From assembly GCA_902728285.1 (NCBI GenBank), contig CACVBU010000498.1:310001-374000 (forward strand): a stretch of DNA of 64,000 bases. The letters are read 5' to 3'. How positions within the stretch are numbered: the first letter of the stretch is position 1; each line of letters opens with the position of its first letter. The stretch is from Clytia hemisphaerica (taxonomy: Eukaryota; Cnidaria; Hydrozoa; Leptothecata; Clytiidae). The notes below the pieces were generated by a model, which was given only the letters and a program-made list of their open reading frames with translations, was not told where the DNA came from and did no database searches. The translations under genes were made by a program, and so were the position numbers. Below, piece by piece: positions 12,401-24,400 of this stretch.

Positions 12401-15400
12401 TGCCTCTCTCTAGCTCCAACAACTCAGGCTGTTTTGCTCAGTTTTTCCACTATCGGTGTTTTATGCTTGATTTACATGATAGAGAGTCTGTTATTATTAT
12501 TGTAGTATTTACGGCTTAGGTAAGTGCAGGGCCAATTTTAGAGCAACGGGACCACTTATTTATTTACCTGTTGTGGCCAGAGTATCGATTTTGGTGGAAA
12601 AGTGTGCTTCACCGAAACTTAGATTCTGAGATAAAATGAGCTTCTTCAGCCCTGAAATTTCACACAATGGTGGCTTCTCACCTAAACTAAAACACCACAT
12701 TTTTTCTGGGACCAATCTTTACCTTGTACCCACTTTTTTCATTCAATTTGTCAAAAAAAAGAAAAAAAGTGAAAAAATCGTAAACATGGAATTTTTACTG
12801 TTTCGATTTGTGGCTGTGTAGTCAGGTTTAAAAGGGTGATGAGGCGTCTTTTTGGTATTATCTGAAAAAATAGATCCTTAGCTTTTCAAAATGGGTTTAC
12901 TTTTTACTTAAGCTTTAGCGGTTCAGATTTTATGACATTTTCCGCGAAACCTCCATTTTCATGAAAAAACAGCGGCAGCAGCGCGCGCTGTTTTTAAAAA
13001 CAGCGGTGTCTAAAGGTTAATAAAATTTCGAGCTAAATGCCTTTGTAGCCGTGTTCAACAAAACATAAAAAGCTTTCTTTCAAAAACGGTGATTTTACAG
13101 TCGAAATGAATCATGGGTAATAAGGACTGGTTGCGCTCTAGTAACGATTTTCGGTTGGCTAGACGCAAAAATCTTCAAAAAAATTTAAAACTTTGAACCA
13201 ATAATAAGTCGTCATTAGCGCGCAGTGGTCCTGATTACCCATTACACTTTGCGACTGTGAAATGGCCTATACAACAAAAGTTGAAACCTTTTTAGATTCA
13301 GTGTTTCGATTAGTTGGCATGAGAGATTCACTGTCCCATTCTGATTCTGATTCTGATTCACCACTGCCATCCTTGGAAATCACTTGTGGTCGTGGCGGCT
13401 CTTGGGCTGTTGTGGTGCCGGTCGAAGGTCCAGGCTTCACATCTTGGTATAAAGACAAAGTATTTTTCATATTCACTTAAAAATGTACTTGAGATCATTG
13501 TCATTTGAGAATTGCTTTATCTTTCTATTCATTGAAGTTGACTGAGATGGGTTTGTCCTTGCGTTCAAAACATTTTCAAGGCTTAAACTTATGGAAATAC
13601 CCCAATCCTTAAGATCTTAAACAAAATTTTACGTGCGTGTAAAAATGCTTTAATGGTAAAATGGAATTGAGTTATTATAAGCTCGTAAAACACTTATTAA
13701 CATTTACGAAAATTACGGTCTGGAAGCAATTATGAGAGGGTTAGCGAACACTATTTGTTTCTGAATCCAATTTTTATCTAAGTAAGTTTGCGACCGCAGT
13801 CGAGGGCGACCCGAAGGCTCACTTTTCTATAGCTGGGGGAGGGCGCTACTCCTTCCCTAGATTTCTCCACATACCCTTGATCCGTCTGTTGAATTGCTGA
13901 GCATCAAGCAGAGAGGCATCAAGTACCATTTTGAGAATCTTTGGTATGCATCGAACCCACAACCTTGCGCACCGTAGCTGGATGCTCTACGTTCATGCTA
14001 TGACCGCTTTCATGTATATCTAAGTATAAGGTCTTTGAGTCCAATATGCCCGGCGGGAGCGGGGAGACTGGGGAGACTTCAGCCTTCCCACTTTTGAGCA
14101 AATGACTTCTTTCCCAATTCCTAGCGAATTTTATCTCATTTTGATCCTTTCAGCCTCCCCACTTATACGGTTGTTCTGCCAGGCGTGGTCGAAGAGCAAG
14201 TCAAATGTCTTGTCAGATAGTAAGAATTGTGTAAATAAAAATTGTCATTCACACCTTGTTTCGGAGAGGAGGGTAATTCAGTCTCGCTGTCCCAGACTGA
14301 TTCATCTTCATTGTCTATTGTCGGGTTTTGACCAATCGAGGCAAGCTTCTTTGGAGTGGTTGCTATAAAAAACGCTTTGTTTGCTATAAATTTTCTATCT
14401 TAGTAAACAACAAGGGATGCCTCTAAAGAGATTGGACTCTAGTCAAAAAGAGCTAATAACGTCTTTCATTAGGAATTGATATTGCTGTGGTACTTACCAA
14501 AGTTTTTGCTGGTATCTTTTTCGACATTGGAAGGAACTTTCGGCTTCGGTGGAGGAGTATTAAGATTGCTGTCACTCCAACTTGATTCATCGCTCCCATC
14601 ATCATCGTCATCTTTCAAATTCAAAGCTATGGAAAAATGATATATTAGACTTGGATCAGTTTTTATAAAACCGAGTAAAAAAGCCACTCAAACAACTCAT
14701 GGAAGGGTAGTTTTGATTATTATTTCTAATCATTTATTTCTTTGAATATTAGACATGGACTAGTTTTTTAAACACCGTCAAAAGGCCACTCAATCGACTC
14801 CGGGACGGCTAGTTGCCGCTCGTTAAAATTAGTTCCCGCAAAAATAATAAGTTCCCTTTAAGTATTATATCTCACCTTTTAGGAAGCTAATCTTCTGTTT
14901 CCCTTCGTTAGGCTTAGTATCAGCTAATTCACTCAACGGCAAATCACCGAAACTTCCATCTGGCATTGATGAATCAAAATCTACTGAATTTGCTGACTCG
15001 TCAAGATCTAGACCACCTCCAGTTGTTTTAGGTACGGTGAGGAGCTTTGGAGTGGATGTCAATTTAGTGGTGGCTTGTGGTGCTGGAGAATCCTGGAGAG
15101 ATGAATTCAAAAGTATTTAAAACCATGTTCACACGGTATTGTTCCAATTCTGGAACAAAATGAAGCCATTCTAATGGTTTAACCAATAAAGTGGTTTCAT
15201 TTCGTTTCGAAGCAAAACGGAACAGCAGCGTGTGAATGTGGTCTAAGAAGACAATGAAATTCATCCAAAATAATGTGTTGAATCTGAAACTGATTCACTT
15301 TCAGTGTGTACTCCAACATGTGGAAACTACGACCAAGGGAATGAGTTCAATTACGCCGGCACGACTTTAACGATAATTATCCTGTAAACCTTTGTTATCA

Positions 15401-18400
15401 ATCTTTGGGAGCCGATATCACCTAAATCTTCATGTGACCCACACCTTCATCTTTTAGGGTACGAAAAGTTATAATTCAGAATAAGCAACCCTACAGTGCC
15501 TTCCAGATTACTTCACTATTACAAAAGCTGATTGGTTGTAAGTGACGTATTGTTTAGGAAAATAAAGAAAACATGAACCTCTACCAGGTTGTTTTTGGAC
15601 GCAGTTTTTCGATTTCTAGCACTTCCCATGGCCATGTCATCATCATCATCCCACTATAAAGATTGGAATAAACAAGAAGAAAAAAAGAAATCAATAATCA
15701 ATAATCAAAATTTAATAATCTATTCTTTCCCCAAAAAACAATTGTTCAACGAATTAGCATTCACTTATGGTCGTTTATTCTTTAAATAGTCAATTAATTA
15801 ATCAATTATTTCATTCCCTAATTCATTCACTCACTCGTGCACAAATTCATTCATTCATTCATTCATTCATTCATTCATTCGCTCTCTCATCGAACTTACT
15901 TTACTCTCAGTTTCATCATCAGAGACAGTATCTTGCCATGGAAGTTTATTCTTTTTCGGTGCTGTCACATTAGTTTTCGGTAGAAACGAACTGTCTTTTG
16001 TTGTTGATGAAGTTGGCTTCTTAGCAACAGTAGGTTTGTCTGTGAAAAAAGAAAATTGAAACGAATGTATCAGGGGGGGGGGTAAAGGTCAGAATTCGCT
16101 GGAAATCCGGCCGCCGAAATAGTTCCTCGACTGGCGGAATAGTTGTCCGGCCGGCGGAAATGCTATCCGCCCGGCGGGAAATTGACCGTCGGAATAGTCA
16201 TCCGGCCGTCGGAACAGTTATCCGGCCGCTGAAAAAGTCATCCGGCCCGCGGAAAATTGGCCGTCGGAAAAGTCATCCGGTCCACGGAAATTGAGGTCGA
16301 GTTATTTTTATGAGTTATATGAAAAACCGAGTTGCTGCGTCCTTTTTCGTAATTTTTGGCTTGATCATAATAACCTTATCAACAATCTGGTACTTGGGAA
16401 CCGAGTTATATAATAGTTTAAGGAAATTTAAATAGCTAATCTAAAAGTTTCTCAATTTAAAATAACAAATCACCGAGTAGTTAACAACAGGAAACAACTC
16501 AAACAATTAAAGTAAGCAAAAAAAAAAACGAGTAACGATTTTGATGATGACAATGACATCATAATCAAACCAAGATTTACGGAAAATATTGTCAACATCA
16601 AAAAAAAACATCTATCTCATAACAAAATTGAGTTATTTGACTAAGAACATTGATGTATGCTTATTAACAGTGATTCTTATAGATAAACATGCGTTTTTTG
16701 AGCCAACAAATTTTTTTAGCAAAAATCAGCTTAAGCCAATTTTTACCTACGATGGTACCCTACTTTCATGCAAAAAATCAGTTTTTTAGCCGTTTTTTGG
16801 CCCAAATTTGCCCAAAATTTTTTTTTTGGAAAACCGGGCTCGGTCACATTCGAGGGTTTATAGTTATGCATCTTTGTGCAAAAAATCAGAAAAAACTAAC
16901 GAGCCAATCATGAGGAAAGCTAGTCTAGCAAGCTAGACGACTAATTTATACATAGTAGAAATAAAGCAAAAAGTAATGAATGGAACAATTTTAGTCGTCT
17001 AGAAACCTTTGTGCACTAACTCCAAACAAAAGTCAAGTGTCAATATTGTAATTATAATTTTTTTCCTGCTCAAAATAATTCTTGTTGCTTGATAAATTGT
17101 TTTCTCGCTACGCAAGTTTCTGCGTAGCTAGCCCCTGTATCTATGAGGCTGGAACACCGGATTCTTCCAGTCGTTTATACAAACTAAATCCCGTATTATT
17201 ATTATTGGTATTGGTATTATTAGTATTACACGCATTATAAACGACTCCAGTCTAGAGGAAAGCTAATAACTAACGAACGGACAAAGGTTAATTTATAGGA
17301 CCTCCACCGGGGTAGGTCCAAAAATGTCCCATATTGTACTCGGTACCGTGCGATAACTATGACTAATTTGTTTTACTTAAACCAATCGTAATGTTTTTTT
17401 TATAATTTCCAATGTTTTGTTAACCTCAAAGAAACCAGTCTTTAAAAGTTCAGCAACAAACAAAACACCTATATTTAAACTGGTTTACACATGAAAGAAA
17501 GTTTATTCTAAAGCTGATTTTAATCAGGTATTTAATCTTTCCATTATTGAACGTAAATAAAAAGGTTCTTTTGTAAAAACTTATAAAAACCATCAAATTT
17601 AATACCTATTATATAGACATTCCTTTAGCTAGTGAGCAAAATATACGGGTTTTTTACAAGAAATTTTTGAAGACATTATAGATGTTCTTAACTTTTGGGA
17701 CAAGCTGGAGTTTTTACAAGCTCTTATTTGATTTGGTTGGTCGTTAAGATGTAATAAAAGAATCTTATTACTTTTTCTAAAGAACGTGTCATCTCTATCA
17801 CTTTAAATGACCAATTAGTGAAGTATCTTGTAAAAACTCCGGCTCATCCTTAACTTTTAAGAGTTTTAAGCCTAAAAATGTTCTTAACATTTTCCTATTT
17901 TCAACATTTTGTGAGTATTTTTGCATTTTTTTCCAAAGAAATGGGGAGTTTTAGAGACCGTAAAGCCTTCAAATGTTCTGAACTTGTTCTTAGCATTTTG
18001 ACCATTGAAGCCTCGTGTTCTAATATGTAGTTTGTTTTTATAAAAAAGTGTATTGAGCTTTGAAATCAACGTCTTGGAGTGCAATCACAACAGTTTTTGT
18101 TCATTGTCAAGGATTATACTGAATCACATGATTTGAGAGAGGGAAGTTTAAGGAAAAAGGTAGTACGTTTTTATAGAGGGAGTGGTATTAAAACAAGTTG
18201 TTGACTCACTGCTAGGAGCATTTTCTCGTTGACTGAATATTTTTATAAGTTTGTTGTGGTTTTTTGACAGCTTTATTGGAAAATTAGGCAATTATGAGTG
18301 CAGAAAAACAGAGTCAATTTCGCCGCGAAGAAGAGGAAATTGCCAAAGGTGCCAGAGCCATGGAGGATCCTAAAAGATGTTCAATTTGTTTACAACCAAA

Positions 18401-21400
18401 AGCTCCGAATTCTTCATCCAACAAGTGTGATAAATGTTTGGATAAAATGAACAAAGTACCAACAGGATTCGCTTTCAAAGCGGTGGAAGGCCAGGGAGAT
18501 AAAGAATTCGAATGTCCCATTTGTTTGTGTTTAATCAAAGGAGCAACTGAGCTTCCTTGTGAACATTTGATGTGTGGGGATTGTTTGCTCCACTATGAGA
18601 AAGGACAAACTGAGAAAGCAGAAAAGTAAGTTCAAACATTCTTTTTCTATTTAGAAAATACAGTACTTTAAGGACGATTTTTATTTTCTTAATTTTACCT
18701 TATTGGGCTCTTCCAGAAAAAAGTTGTACACCCCGGGTGGAGGATATATTGTCCGGAGGGTAGCAAAAAATCATCAAAATTTGCCTTGTCCGGGGTGTAA
18801 ATTTGCTCTGTCCGGGGGTAATTTGGTGTGTCCGGGGGGATGCTTGTCCGGGGGAGTAAAACCTATTGTCCAGGGGGCCAGAAGTCACCCTGTCCGGGGG
18901 GTAAATCACTAAAAATTGTTATATCCTTCACCCCCCATGTACAATTTTTTTCTGGAAGAGCCCACTGTATGTTAGGGAAAAAATTACTGCTGATGACCAC
19001 TTCGGTGGACCTGTGTCGCAGGTGATCCTGTTTTCTTCTTGGTACATAAGTCGGTCCAGCAACAAGGGTCGAAACTGAGCTACTTATATGCCCTTACAAT
19101 AATGGTATCGGATTTGTCTTTTATACTTTGTATGTCGGATGGAAATAGTTATTAAGGTGTGTGGCATTGGTTGGATGGGTGTGTACTAAGTGGCAGATTT
19201 TTACACTAAGCTCGCGGCAGTATTCGAATTATTTCTTTTGGACTATTTCCATCATTTGATTTTTACCATTGGTTTTGCCATATGATTTTTTTCCTTGGAT
19301 TGTTTTTGGTAGTTTTTGTTTGGTTCAGCTGTCATACATTTTCTTTAGGAAAAGTGAAATTTGGACTTAATTAAGAGATCTGTATTGTTTTTTTCATGTC
19401 TGGATGTCAAGTTCACCCAGAATAGATTTTTCAAGTTAAAAAAGCTTTCATATTTTCCTCAGATGTCATCAAAACTTTAGTGGAAGATGAAAATAATGAT
19501 AATTTGAAACTTAACTTGGGTTGATAGAAGACACTACACTACTTCAAGTTTTAAAATAAACATTTGCATTTTTGAAACGAACAGCTGATAAGGGACAAAC
19601 TTAGAAAAAAGGTGATACTTAAACCATGAATCTTTCTTTTCAGGGAAGAGCCGAAGAAAAATCCAGAATTTCTTTGCAGTGTATGCATGACACCTTACAA
19701 AGTTCAAGACGTGAGTTATCTATTTCAGTACTTTTTATTGCATGCAGAAGAACTGCTATAAGTCATATAGATTTCGATAAACTCCTCAGAGTCCGGAAAG
19801 GGGTCTGATCCCAAATTCTTAAATGACCCCCTTGGCATCCCCCTAACCTTTAAAAATGCCTTTTGGGCAAGGATTTTGGACAAAAATAGCTAACAAATAT
19901 ATGTGAAATATCTTTAGAGAGAGAAAGCGAAATGATAACCTTATTTTTCTTTTTTGACTCAGACTACTTACATACTCTAACAGAAAACTTTCTTTCATAA
20001 AGACCAATTCATAACAGTGATTGAAAATAATCTACAATATATATGTAAGCCCCCCTTCCTTAAACTATTCCTCCTTCCTTGCTATCCCCCCTGTTTTCAT
20101 GAAAATTTCTGACACCCCTCTTCATTTTTTCGGAAGGTGTCGTCCCCCTTAAGAAAGGGGAGTCGACATCCCCCTTAAGGGGGGACGAACTATGACTCAT
20201 GGGTGTATTTATTTGAAAATTAAAAATACCTACAAAAGGGTCGGCATTCTAGTTGGACGATGTGACGGTAGTTTTCATTTTTTTTTTGTCGGCGTTTGAG
20301 AAAAGTGACGGTATTTCGGTATCAAACTTTTCATGCGTAAAAGAAGAATTTCAGCAATTCTTGACATCGATGTTAAAGGTGATAAGAGTAAGACTTGCTA
20401 TCCACTAAACAAGTTCTTTATTTTCAATTTTTCAGAAAAAGTCGGTAAAGTCCACTGATCGTTTCATACAAAACACGATCAGGGTTCATTGCATGCAAAA
20501 GGATTGTCCGTGGATTGGTTCCATTAAGGATTATGAGGTAAAGTCAGAAACACTCTTTTTTTATTTTATAAGAACCATTCTGTAGAGGCTCGGCTGTTCT
20601 TAAACTCAAAAAACTGTTAGTTAGGGCAAGTTTCAGGGATATTAGGTTTTCTATCTAATTTTGTTCTTCTTTGACCTTTTTTGCTAAAACTTCATTCCAG
20701 GTCATACCAGGCACAGCTTCATTTTTACACTATTCTAATTTCTTGACATTTTTTGAGCCCCTATGTTCTTAATATCATCTATTTTAGGGCTTATCTTATT
20801 AAAGCCTACCCCTTGACCCTGATTGAAAAGGTCGTACTCTCATTCCAAAATCTTTGTGGTATGATTACTAGAACAGTAAACATCAGGGAACGGGAGGTTC
20901 TATCTTAAAAGACCCATGCTATGACACAAACGAATTAAGACTTATCTCCTTTTTATTTTTTAGGTCCACGTTAAGAAATGTGACTATGGCAGAATAAAGT
21001 GCCCATATTTCGAGTTGGGTTGTCTCAATACGGTAAGTTTTCTTTCATCAATAAAAAGAAAATCTTTTCAATGAAAATTCTCCGGAGAAAGATTGTACTT
21101 ATACTATACTCCATGTCTTCTGTATAATTTTCATAAAGAAATTAGAAATTATTTTACATAAAGTGGCCTCCCTGCTAATTTAAACTTCTGTTACTCGAAC
21201 TAATTTTTCTGTCAAGGAGAAACCTTCGTCTTCGTAAATTGCTTTCCATAATTCGAATCTCTGACAAATTAGATTCTTTGTTGAGTTTGAAATAGCGAAA
21301 GTGAATTGTATAAAGAACACAGGATTTGAATAAGTTGTTTTCACTTCAATTTGTCCAGGTTTTATCATGCTCGTCAGCTCTTATAAATTCTGTTTGTTTT

Positions 21401-24400
21401 TAGTTCGATGCGCAAAATTTACCAAAACATAACGCAATGAATCGACACATCCACGAAGCTTTGCTTTTGAACGTTGTAAATGTGTTGGCAAAAGAGAGAC
21501 TCGAAAATAGAACGCTAGTCGAAAACCAAAACAAAACAATCGAACGCTTCGAAGAAAGATTAGGCAAACTTGAAGTAGTAAATAAGGATCTGAAATACAA
21601 ATATAAAACCCAATCCGATCTTCTCATAAAAAATACCAAGGAAATCGAATCGTTGAAATGTGAAAATGAAAATTTAAACCAGATGCTTAAACAACAAAAT
21701 GACAATGTTTTGAATAATCATCAAAAGCTTCTATTATTAGAGAAGGAAAATCTTAAAGACATTGAGCAGCAGACTTTAAAGGAACAGAGAAAAGATGTTG
21801 AGAATTTGAAAACATTCGCAAAGACCGTCGGTAAATTACATGGAACATTGAGTGACATTAATGTAAGAGAAAAAATTCAAACAAATAGGTACCTTTACGA
21901 TAAAGATTATATACAAAACGAGGAGGCAAAACAATGGAATGATTTTGTCCAACAAATCAATACAAATGAAGATTTCAATGGAGATTGTGATTACCTTCAA
22001 CAAATGAAAAACGTTGTGAATCGTTATCAAGGTTCTGTATACTCAAAGTCTTGGTATGAAAGGTTAGTACAATTCACATTGGCGACTGATCGAGGAGTGA
22101 TAATAAACCGCCATATAAAACTTCGTCAACAGTACATAATAGGATACATCTCCGTTATAAATCACAACACCTACGATGATTTTAACAAGGCAACTCAAGA
22201 CATAAAATGGACAAAACATTCAGATGGAGTAGGAAGTTATTTGAGTGAACATCAAGGTTCAATGTGTCTCAATGTTGCTGTCGTGTTACCATCTTACTAT
22301 AAAAACGTTTACATTCTTCATCGGAAAGAAGAAGACAAAAAGTTGAAAATTCCACTCAATGGAACAATGTTATCTTTAAATGGAGATGAACAGTATTCCA
22401 ACCCTTTTGTCATGTTACAAATTGAAGAGTAAAATAAAAAACTTTCCATCAAAAATATTATGCTAGTGGTGTCTTGGTATAAAAACGTTTACATCATAGA
22501 TTTATTAAGCCTGAAGGACTAGATGTCGTGCTTCTGCTGTAAAGTGTGCCGTGGTTAGGTAGGAAATCCTACCTAGGTCACGTAACTTTACAATAGAATT
22601 TCAGCGCTTGACCAATCAGAAGCTTCGCGGGTTTTCGAAAACAATAGCAACAGTATTTTTATCTCTATTTTTTTGCCTGCGATGGCAATTAATTGGTCAG
22701 CCACGGTGACCCTTCAAATCCCTTTCTCGAGTTTTTTTTCTGGTCGTCAAGATGTTTAAGTTTAAATCCGATTTCGGATTATTTTCGGAAAACAAGTTAT
22801 CGGGAAAACTTTGGCGCGAAAAATATTTTTTTTATGGAAGAAAAAAGAAACACATAACTTCATCAAAAGATTTGCGCATACTTAATAATAAAAGAACACT
22901 ATAATAAAAAAGCAGATAGTAAAAAATGATTTTTTTTTTGTTTATATGGAGTTATTCATAACTCAGGTTAATTGAAATAAGAGTCTTTGACGGCGCCCTA
23001 GTAAACGCCCGTTACACCCTGTCAGACGTGTGCGTTCGCCAGATCTACTTTGACCAGAAAGTCTGGGTTTTAAATTTAGCCGACCTCGTGCGTGGTCTCA
23101 TATATAAAATACCTCAGTCTCTCTAGTAACGCTTCTTTCGAACATCGTCAGTCTTGGTTCCCGCCCTCCCACACCTTTCCTTCATAACTTTACTATTTGC
23201 TAATATTGAAAATAAAATGGATGCAAGTTCCTGTTTGTTAGTCAAGTAGTAATTTAGGGGTTGGCTTTGCTACGCTACGCTTCTATTGAAAATTTTGAAT
23301 CTTCTTCATGCCAGTGTAATCGTAACCCAATCCGGTTATTTCCACCCGGTAACCAATCCGGTCGATATGATATGATATTATGATATGAGATTATTTCCAC
23401 CCGGTAAGCAATCCGGTGAATCCGTTTATGCGGTGTTATTTGAGATTTCCACCCGGTAATCAATCCGGTGAATCCGTTTATGCGGTGTTATTTGAGATTT
23501 CCACCCGGTAACCAATCCGGTGAAATGATATGAGATTATTTCCACCCGGTAACCAATCTTGTGATATGATATTATGATATGAGATTATTTCCACCCGGTA
23601 ACCAATCCGGTGAATGTCATTGCTGATTCCTGGCATCTATAGTGTTGCTTATATGATTTTAGAAAAGCGTAAGCGGATCCTACCCCTATAATTCCCCAAA
23701 AATTAATTATCTTCAAATTGAAATTATTCACTTCTCAGTTCCTTCTCGATGCATCAATTAATCAATAATTTTTTTTTTAATTTATTTCTCTTTAATCACC
23801 AAAAATCTCAAGGGGACTTAGGCAAAACTGGGTACGGGGACGTGCTGCTTGTCAGGGTTCCTTTTTAAGGCTCTGCAGATATCTGACAGGTTCCCAAATT
23901 CAACACTCAACTATAAACGAGGGGCGGCCTTGACTGGAGAAAAAATAAATAAATCAACATAAAAATGCCAAAAATGAACCAAAGTGGTGAAAGCCGCAGT
24001 GAACATTTTATAAAGCGGCCGCCTCGGATACTTTCTCAGAGAATAAAGAACAGGTTTAAGACATTAAGAAATAATCCATCAAACCTCTGTCTGCTTTGGA
24101 CAAATTCAACTTTGTGTTAAACTTTTTTTGTCTGAAGTTCAACCAAAATGAGCTTTTCAACCTCTTAAGTTTCTTGATTGTACTTCCTTCTAATCGTTTT
24201 AAGCTTATTGGGCTGACCTTCCAGCGCAGGTGGCTTATTATTATTATATCGTAAGTCATATATGATTTATACTACACTTTTTTATAAGAACGATGAAACT
24301 CGAAACAGACAAAAATTAGAAGAAAAGGTAAAAAATTAGTAAAAATTTGGTAAATAGCCTAAAAAAACACATTTTTGCCAACATAAAGAAAATATTGCGG

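Noticed and set aside
13262-13480. Plus-strand ORF with Ser-Asp repeats
   Set aside because: It is the reverse strand of ankyrin-gene exon 14, whose splice phases fit the minus-strand gene.
22050-22432. MATH/TRAF-C domain in the RING protein
   Set aside because: Looked for the usual TRAF-C pattern and did not find it; left as unknown domain.
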